Shown: positions 22,975-29,212 of the stretch, piece by piece | Numbering within the stretch: the first letter of the stretch is position 1 | Layout of the letters: every line of letters starts with the position of its first letter | The notes under the pieces: generated by a model | What the model saw: only the letters and a program-made list of their open reading frames with translations | What the model was told of the DNA's origin: nothing | Database searches by the model: none | Translations under genes and position numbers: made by a program | DNA from: Trichoplax adhaerens | Taxonomy: Eukaryota > Placozoa > Uniplacotomia > Trichoplacea > Trichoplacidae | Reading direction: 5' to 3' | Length of the DNA stretch: 29,212 nt | NCBI RefSeq assembly: GCF_000150275.1 | Contig: NW_002060984.1 | Location: 141,638 to 170,849 of the forward strand

Positions 22975-25153
22975 ATGGCAGTCATCAAAAGTAATAGCAA
23001 TAATGAAGTTAACAGTGTAAATCTAAAGATCATCGATGATGATAACCAAGATTCACAAGATCTTGATTATCTACAATCCAAGCATATCTTCGACGATAAT
23101 TATATCATACAAAGTTTTCATAGCCAGTCTAGTTCTGAGCACGATTCTAATCATATCCAAGACATAACCATAAAGGGCAGTGATCACTCAGATGATGTCT
23201 ATGTTAAAGATATTAATAGCAATCATGATAATAGCTTTTGATAATAGCTTGACTAATAAGAATGAGTTTAACGCTACGAACAATAATCAAACTGAAATAA
23301 AATCTGATAGTAGCAGTAAGCAAGTAATACAAGCTTTACCTATTTATCCTGATAATAACCTCATTAGCATCAGTAAAGGTCATAAAAATGCTGTAAAAAG
23401 GAGTCGTTGGAAAACTAGGCGGACATCTAATTCTGGTCATGTTCCATTCAATAGTACTAATGGCCCGCCTCTAAACTGTAAAACAAATCCTAACTATTTT
23501 TGTTACATTTGCAGATCATATATGACAAGTAATCAGAAAAGAAACCTATGTACTTCTACCAAGCAACTGTATTTTGACTATTTTGGATTTAAAGTAAGCC
23601 ATCGATGTAAAAGTTGGGAACCGTGATATTGCTGTTCAACTTGCAATACTAGATTACATCAGTGGCACAATCGAAGACGAAGCTCTAAGCTATTTGCTAT
23701 ATCTATGATTTGGTCGAAGCCCAAAAATCATCCAGTAGATTGTTATTTTTGCCAAACAAACATCAATGGTTATTCCACAAAAACGAGAAAAAACATTAAA
23801 TATTCAACAGGTACATCAGCATTTCGACCAATAACACATAGCAGTAAATTTCCTATTCCCATTCCACCTGGTATGCAAAAAGAGATGTCTAATGATAATA
23901 ACACTACTGATGACCAAAGCATGCTGAAAAGGACGATATCCATGATAAGGATTACTAATACAACAGTTCCCAGGATAAGGACCGCACATCACACCTTATT
24001 ACTGAAGGTGAACTGAATGACTTGGTAAGAGATCTAATTATGAGCAAATCACAATCCGAACTATTAAGTTCAAGACTAAAGTAATGGAATCTGCTTGAAA
24101 TTAGTGTTAAAATTACCTTATTCCGAGAAAGAAATATGGTTCTAGCAAATTATTTTAAGATAGTAAGATCATTTTGTTACTTCTATGATATTTACGGATT
24201 ATTTGGCAGATTCAATCAAGATCATTAACCATCGGATTGGAGATTATTTATTGATTCAACGAGATATAGTTTAAAGGCGGTACTTCTCCACAATGGCAAT
24301 AAATATCCTTCTGTACCGATTGGATATTCTGTCACATTGCAGGAAATATACGAAAATTTGGCAATTCTCTTACGTGCAATAGACTTCGAGCAACATCAAT
24401 GGCATACTTGTTGTGATTTTTACATTACTACACCACTACTTGGAATGCAAACCTGATTTACAAGGCACAGTTGCTTCCTCTGTCTATGGGATAGCCGCGA
24501 GGTAAGTGCTCACTACATTAGGAAAAATTGGACGCCACGCTTGCATCTTATTCCTGGTTACAACAATGTTATACATCCACCATTAATAAAAGTCAAAAAT
24601 ATCTATTTACCCCCTCTTCATATCAAGCTAGGTTGATGCAGACTTTCCTTAAAGCATTGAATACAAATAACAGGGTTTAATTTATTTATCAAAAAAATTT
24701 CCATCGCTTAGTTACGATAGACTATTTCAAGGGAGTTTTATGGGCCCGCAAATTAGAGATCTTATGGAGGATGATAAATTTAAAGAAGTGTTGGAACGTA
24801 ATGAATTGCAAGCTTGGAATTCCTTGAAATCAGTTTGCAATAATTTTCTCGGCAATCATAGAGCCAAAAATTATAAGGAACTGGTGAATTCACGGTTGTC
24901 AACTTACCATAGTTTAGGATGCCGAATGACGCTTAAAGTTCACTTTTTACATTCTCACCTTGATTTTTTCCCTCCTAACCTTGGCGATATTAGTGACGAA
25001 CACGGAGAAAGATTCCATCAAGACATCGCAAGAATAGAGAAAATTTATCAGGGTAAAGTCAGTCCTTCTATGATGGGTGAATATTGCTGGATGCTCCAAC
25101 GTGATGTTCCTAGTGCTACCTATAAGAAAAAGGCGAAGAAAGCTCATTTCTAG
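22975..25153 (+). pseudogene. Second copy of the cysteine-rich arthropod-family gene, degenerate along its length
   Basis: An acidic Asp/Asn/Ser linker (22975-23250) leads into NYFCYIC, WEP-stop-YCCSTC, LFAISMIW, NHPVDCYFC and SAFRPITHS. Next come ELNDLVRDL, DWRLFIDSTR, AVLLHNGN, EQHQWHTCCD, CFLCLWDSR, NVIHPPL and LPPLHIKLG. The end, FMGPQIRDL, NFLGNHRAKNYKEL, LKVHFLHSHLDFFPPN and DEHGERFHQD, keeps the full family order. Breaks: a frameshift at 23226-23251 (13-bp duplication), TGA 23624, a frameshift at about 23940-23998, TAA 24082, TAA 24226, TGA 24454, a frameshift at about 24633, TAA 24678 and a frameshift at about 24738. Only the last 137 codons (24740-25153) remain open from an ATG. I recognise the family as multi-copy in arthropods, but its biochemical role is unknown to me. 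The number of lesions makes a functional full-length product implausible. Confidence 0.88.
23226..23251 (+). repeat. 13-bp tandem duplication that shifts the frame
   Basis: tgataatagcttt (23226-23238) is followed directly by tgataatagcttg (23239-23251), 12 of 13 identical. The acidic frame entering from 22975 ends in TGA just inside the second unit. The frame leaving it continues to the cysteine motifs. Thirteen is not a multiple of three, so the duplication alone accounts for the shift. Confidence 0.8.
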
Positions 25154-25641
25154 AAAATAGATACATCCAAACTTATCAATAAACTAGTTACTGATAAATA
25201 ATCATATATTATTTAACTATAATTTTTAGGCGTTAAATTCTAATATTATCTAACTAAAGATACAATTTTGATACACTAAAATTGTCTGTATATAAATTAA
25301 GATATCAATATCAAAAATTGCTCTGCTAGATTAAGTATTTGGTACGATACCGTAATAGTTTAAACAAAAATGTTGGCTATGCACCAGTCTGTAGCTTATT
25401 AATCTATGTTTTATAAGTGTTTATGATTTTAGTAATTACTAGTAAATAATATGATATTAATTACCGTACTATATCTTTGCTACCTCAGTTTAGGAGAGAC
25501 TTTGAGTGAAGAAGTAACGCAGAAATATATGGCTACAGAAGTTATTTTACCTATGCTCGTTAAATTTTACTAATTGTTAATATTTAAGGAAGGTGATTAC
25601 TGGACTTGAGTACTATTAGTTGAAATGTAAAAATTATCGTG

Positions 25642-25740
25642 TTAGTAGCAGCTGCTGATAAATATTACTATACTATTCGAGCACTAGCATTTCGGTCACG
25701 CGGTGTATTATCCAAATTGTGCGTGTCTTGCTGCTACTAA
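25642..25740. repeat. 11-bp inverted repeat with 77-bp spacer
   Basis: ttagtagcagc (25642-25652) recurs inverted as gctgctactaa (25730-25740). The left arm overlaps the palindrome agcagctgct. No target-site duplication or ORF accompanies it. It could be the arms of a tiny non-autonomous element or chance. Confidence 0.35.
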
Positions 25741-26258
25741 TCTGGTGTTCAATATTAAATCAAGCTGCAAAAGACTTTATTTTTCAGTACGGAATTTGCT
25801 TGCCTAAAAGTGTAGACGGAATATAACTTTTCTACCTCAACTAGTTAAATTTAACATTGTACGTATAACAAATAATAATATCATTTTGGAAGTGCGATAT
25901 TTAATAGTTTTAGGTATCTTCTATCAGTCTTATTAGTAAGTCAGTAGGAAACTTCTATAATTTCAGACTTTTTCTTTTCATTGCCTGTTAAATGGAATTA
26001 TATACAATGGGAAAATAATGATCAAATTCTTGAAAGTTGTTATTAATAATTAATCATTAAGCTATTGCTAAAAATTCCAAATTTTTCTTTCAGTTATAGC
26101 TACAGGTACAGTTGAAACTATTAACTAATTAAACTCAATATTTTAGCAATGCTTGAGATTAAACTACATTTGATTAGTGTATGAAATTATATGGTCTTAT
26201 CGGATCTCTATTTCACTGTTATAACTCATGATTCCAATGAACATCTACTTTTTTTACG

Positions 26259-26332
26259 CAATATAGTAAAAAAACTGAAGTTTGATAGTTAATAGTGTTA
26301 CAATATAGTTAAATAGTTGAAATTTGATAGTT
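26259..26332. repeat. Diverged 42-bp-period direct repeat
   Basis: Two 32-bp segments (26259-26290 and 26301-26332) match at 27 of 32 positions without gaps, beginning caatatagt and ending tttgatagtt, offset by 42 bp. A local tandem duplication is the simplest explanation. Confidence 0.6.
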
Positions 26333-27158
26333 TGTAGGCTTACTTTAGCACTTGCACTTCGTCTTCTCGATCTTTGTACTCTGTCAATTTTGGTATTTAG
26401 AGGCCCTTTTCCTTAGATCCTAGTCAAGTTCTTCCATGAAATCTAACCGTAATACATTTTGTTTTAAAACAATTTCTTATAATTCTGAAATATAATCCGC
26501 TTTTAGTCGAATCGGGAACTATCAGTAGTATTAAATGCTAAAAGATTTTGGGACCGATGCCACCGGTACTTTCATTTGATTATTATGTTCATGTCATGGT
26601 ATTTATTGCAGATGCAATGACTAGCATTAGCACAAATTATTAAGATTGAGAAGTGGTTCTTTATATGGTATAATTCCCTTAAATTGGTAATTCGTACTTG
26701 AAAAAGGTTGCATAAAATAGACCATATTGAAGGCTTGTAAGCTAAGCTAGAGGAAGAAAGGGCTAGCAAGAACATGGAGTTTTACTTATCTTAGATTTTA
26801 TTTTATTACTTGTTAGTAAATAGCCGGTTTTGATTTAGTTTTGAGTGCAGTTACTCATTTGTGGCTTCTAATTTTCCTAACTAATTAAATTGAATAAATT
26901 CATGGATCTATAAGTCTGGCTACTATTGATTACTACATCTCAAAACCGATTATTACAATCTAGTGTCAAGTCTAAGTAAAGAATAAACATTGTCAAGAAT
27001 CAATTGATAAGTATACTTTTAAGCTGACAGCTTCAGACTATTACTAAACTCAATTTTGAAATTTAAGTAAAAAATTAAAATATTTACCTTTCTAGGCTAC
27101 GTTAGAATATAATTTTTCTGTAAACCTCTCGTATTTAATTCAGTATCACCTCGTTCTT

Positions 27159-27185
27159 ATACACTACAGCTATGTTGTAGTGTAT
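27159..27185. repeat. Hairpin, 10-bp perfect stem with 7-nt loop
   Basis: atacactaca (27159-27168) pairs perfectly with tgtagtgtat (27176-27185). It lies at the left edge of the compositionally distinct segment, so it may mark its boundary. Confidence 0.5.
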
Positions 27186-27315
27186 TTATACTTCACTGTA
27201 GTCTTTAGCATATTCTTAAATATAGACATTTTGTATTGTACTGAATATAGATAGCTTTACAATCTATTTCTACTATACTCAAATACAGCTAGTTATGTTT
27301 AGTTATTTATAGCAC

Positions 27316-27339
27316 TGTCACAACCACGTTTTTGTGACA
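27316..27339. repeat. Hairpin, 8-bp perfect stem with 8-nt loop
   Basis: tgtcacaa (27316-27323) pairs with ttgtgaca (27332-27339). Past a two-base bulge on the right side, further C-G type pairing continues. The TGTCACAA sequence resembles starts of some LTRs, which begin TG; this is only suggestive. Confidence 0.45.
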
Positions 27340-27588
27340 CAGGATCTCTACTTATCGTGTAAAACTTAGCTAAGTACGGCACAATCCCGACACTGAACAA
27401 GTGCTACTGGAACTACGCTTCCTATTAGAACACTAACTTCTCGGGTGTGGGACTACACTTCTTTGACCATCACTAGGTTACTCGATTACACAAGCAGTTA
27501 AGCTTAGGCTTTTGAACAGATAACTATCACTACAGTTTACTCTCTTCTATGCCTTTCTCCTCGTCCACATTACATCATAGTTAGCCTT

Positions 27589-27594
27589 TATATA
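27589..27594 (+). promoter_or_regulatory. TATA-like box
   Basis: TATATA within a pyrimidine-rich context, followed by the C-rich leader-like sequence. In AT-rich DNA the hexamer alone is weak evidence; its place upstream of the tandem repeat and the gag-like start is the only support. Confidence 0.2.
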
Positions 27595-27817
27595 CTTTCT
27601 AAGATATTTACTATTTACATTAATCTCACGTAGGAGATCTCACAACCATAACCTCCTATCCAGTAATAATCTTACAACACGACTACAAATCGTGTCAGCA
27701 TAAACAACTCTCTAACACAAAGGTTGCACATCATCAAGATTTATATTTCCCTAGTCTATCCTCCTATTCGAATACATACAAAATAACTAAGGACAGTTGA
27801 TCATCAAAACACCTTAC

Positions 27818-27904
27818 TAACAAACACCATAACACATCAATTTCCATCAATAACAAACACCATAACACTTCAATTTCTATCAATAACAAACACCATAACA
27901 CTTC
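27818..27904 (+). repeat. 33-bp tandem repeat, about 2.6 copies
   Basis: Unit 1 is 27818-27850, unit 2 is 27851-27883 and a partial third unit is 27884-27904. Units 1 and 2 differ at two positions; the third matches unit 2 for 21 bases. The units contain no G on the + strand (taacaaacacc and onwards). This is the cleanest tandem repeat in the window. Confidence 0.92.
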
Positions 27905-28233
27905 TAACTCATCACGACAAAAAGGTACCGTGACAAGCACCTACAGTCTTCGCTGCTTTCTACAATCATTTACTATTACTCTGTCTGTTTATGATAAATA
28001 TCTTATCAAATTCTGCAATCCTGTTCTCTGCGTGTATTCTATCTCTTAATCTATAAATACTGATGATTTTTGCCTCAGATTTGTCAGTTGCACTAGTCGC
28101 AGTAGTAGTACTTCCTCACCTTATTTTACGACAGCTTACACGCTAATCTATCGTCACTACCGCATTGTACCTCCATTACTATCTACAATAAAGTATCCAC
28201 TTTTTATTAAAACCCCTAACATAATTTCCGTGC

Positions 28234-28320
28234 ATGGCTACTAAGTCCGCAGCCGCCGACTCTTCGAACCCTGTATCACAATATCACCTCGAGATTGATT
28301 ATTTTCGTACGTTTTCTTAA
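28234..28320 (+). other. 28-codon gag-like start, truncated
   Basis: An ATG with G at +4 opens a 28-codon frame beginning MATKSAAADSS and ending in TAA at 28318-28320, with a second in-frame TAA directly after. Its codons are richer in G and C than the surroundings. An alanine/serine-rich start after a G-poor leader is like the beginning of a retrotransposon gag, but 28 residues are too few to assign a family. It could also be the N-terminus of a host gene cut off by a mutation or a splice site not recognised here. Confidence 0.25.
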
Positions 28321-29212
28321 TAAATTATGGGTAGACTAACATACTTAAGGCGTAAATTGTCGTCAGGCAATAAACTGCCAGTTATTGTCACTCCTAGTAG
28401 GTAAAATATTTATTTGTTGGGAAAATACTTGATTGTGTTAATTAATAATAGCAGGACCAAGGCTGTACCATAATATGTGAAGATATTTATGTCTAGGCAT
28501 GATTTATGTGATGTTTCACAATTTGTATTGACTTTGGAATTTAGATGCTGTAGGAGGATAAGATCTGCTATGTCAGGATAAATATTCGCGACGCAGCAAT
28601 AATTAATGTAGCTATATAAGTAGGCTAAAGAGTGCTAAATAGTGCTTGATTTAGAAGGTCGACTAGTCCTACAACCCGTTACGCTGCTGACAGACTATGA
28701 CTCATAACGCTGTCTATATTACTCCTGCAAATACGTATATTGTTATGTTACTAATGTTCATACTGAATGTAACAAGGGGATCGCAAATCTTAAAAACTAA
28801 TAACCTTAATACTTAGACTAAAGGAACGCTATTTGGTCTCAATACCGTAGTGTAACTCTAACAATAATCTAAAAGGATACTCTCTAGTAAATTTCAAGAA
28901 GCCTATCGAACGATCAGGATAGTAAATGTTAACGAATTTGTAACTAAATCCTTTTTAAGGTAGAGAAATAAAATTCTATAACTAAACGACCGACAGGCCT
29001 TCTAGCTCATTACGAGATTACGATTTGATTAGTCTAATTAAGTATAGTTACGTTTCTTTACCAGCTATTGAAATCAAGCCTTGCAAACCTTACTCATTCA
29101 AATTGAAAGATCGCTAAGTACCTGGTGGAAAGTCCAGATAACCTTAATTGAAAGACTCAGAATTTTACCAATGCTGCTGTTGCCATGCCATATCATGGTA
29201 GCAAATGCTGTA
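28321..29212. other. AT-rich gene-free stretch to the window end
   Basis: No supportable gene. Strand asymmetry is no longer evident after about 28320. A 25-codon in-frame continuation (28327-28404) follows the gag-like start but is not recognisable. Confidence 0.5.

Larger units (their letters stand above)
25154..27149. other. AT-rich gene-free stretch
   Basis: No supportable gene. A minus-strand 67-codon frame (26572-26775) begins with a hydrophobic Leu/Ser-rich segment but matches no family. Two small repeats (25642-25740 and 26259-26332) are listed separately. Confidence 0.55.
27150..28233 (+). mobile_element. Possible retrotransposon LTR/leader remnant (G-poor, C-rich segment)
   Basis: This stretch differs from the rest of the window by strong strand asymmetry. 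Hand counting 27541-27900 gives about 24 G against about 96 C, and 27841-27900 has no G at all. It contains hairpins at 27159-27185, 27316-27339 and 27677-27695 and a TATATA at 27589-27594. A 33-bp tandem repeat lies at 27818-27904, and a gag-like start codon follows at 28234. Hairpin-bearing starts such as TGTCACAA, promoter repeats and a pyrimidine-rich leader before gag are known from LTR retrotransposons. No second LTR, primer-binding site or polymerase was found, so the assignment is tentative. Confidence 0.3.

Noticed and set aside
24499-24507. Perfect 5' splice donor consensus (GAG|GTAAGT) in the degenerate gene
   Set aside because: The family homology reads straight through it in frame, so it is coding sequence that happens to match a donor.
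26572-26775. 67-codon minus-strand frame with a signal-peptide-like start
   Set aside because: The hydrophobic start is easily produced by AT-rich sequence, and no mature-domain features follow.

Overview
The window looks like an AT-rich animal nuclear genome, most likely arthropod. It is gene-poor, carries a scaffold gap of exactly 50 N (12890-12939), and all of its recognisable protein-coding content derives from transposon-type or multi-copy families. The arthropod assignment rests mainly on the decayed locus at 22.2-25.2 kb. That locus belongs to a cysteine-rich family I recognise from arthropod genomes: YFCYIC-like, CC-x-x-C and CYFC motifs at the N-terminus and a C-terminal DEHGERFHQD block. 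No rRNA, tRNA, CRISPR array, operon or bacterial signal was seen.

Layout. 1-3.9 kb: AT-rich DNA without a supportable gene. 3913-5154 (+): a 413-aa pogo/Tigger (CENP-B/jerky-type) transposase-like ORF. 5.2-8.2 kb: nothing firm. 8176-10599 (+): an 807-aa ZMYM1-like hAT-superfamily ORF with a TTF-type zinc finger. 10.6-18.7 kb: gene-free DNA around the gap, with a diverged direct repeat before it and three compact hairpins after it. 18751-19848 (-): a 365-aa Tc1/mariner-derived ORF. 21.9-25.2 kb (+): a heavily mutated gene with a duplicated cysteine-rich module and an open 137-aa C-terminal end. 27.15-28.32 kb (+): a strongly G-poor, C-rich segment with hairpins, a TATA-like box, a 33-bp tandem repeat and a short gag-like start, possibly a retrotransposon promoter/leader remnant. 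28.3-29.2 kb: nothing firm.

The main point is a shared pattern. Three intronless ORFs from three DDE/D transposase superfamilies are each open at full or near-full length and keep the family scaffold, yet each has lost one or two catalytic acidic residues. The pogo-type ORF has R and N at its second and third positions, the hAT-type ORF has S at the ERSFS glutamate, and the Tc1-type ORF has G and C at its two aspartates. The neighbouring fourth locus is full of stops and frameshifts, so open frames are not the default here. This fits catalytically inactive transposase-derived proteins kept for DNA binding or dimerisation (domestication), but that is inference and needs expression and dN/dS evidence. 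Nothing in the sequence shows that the loci act together.
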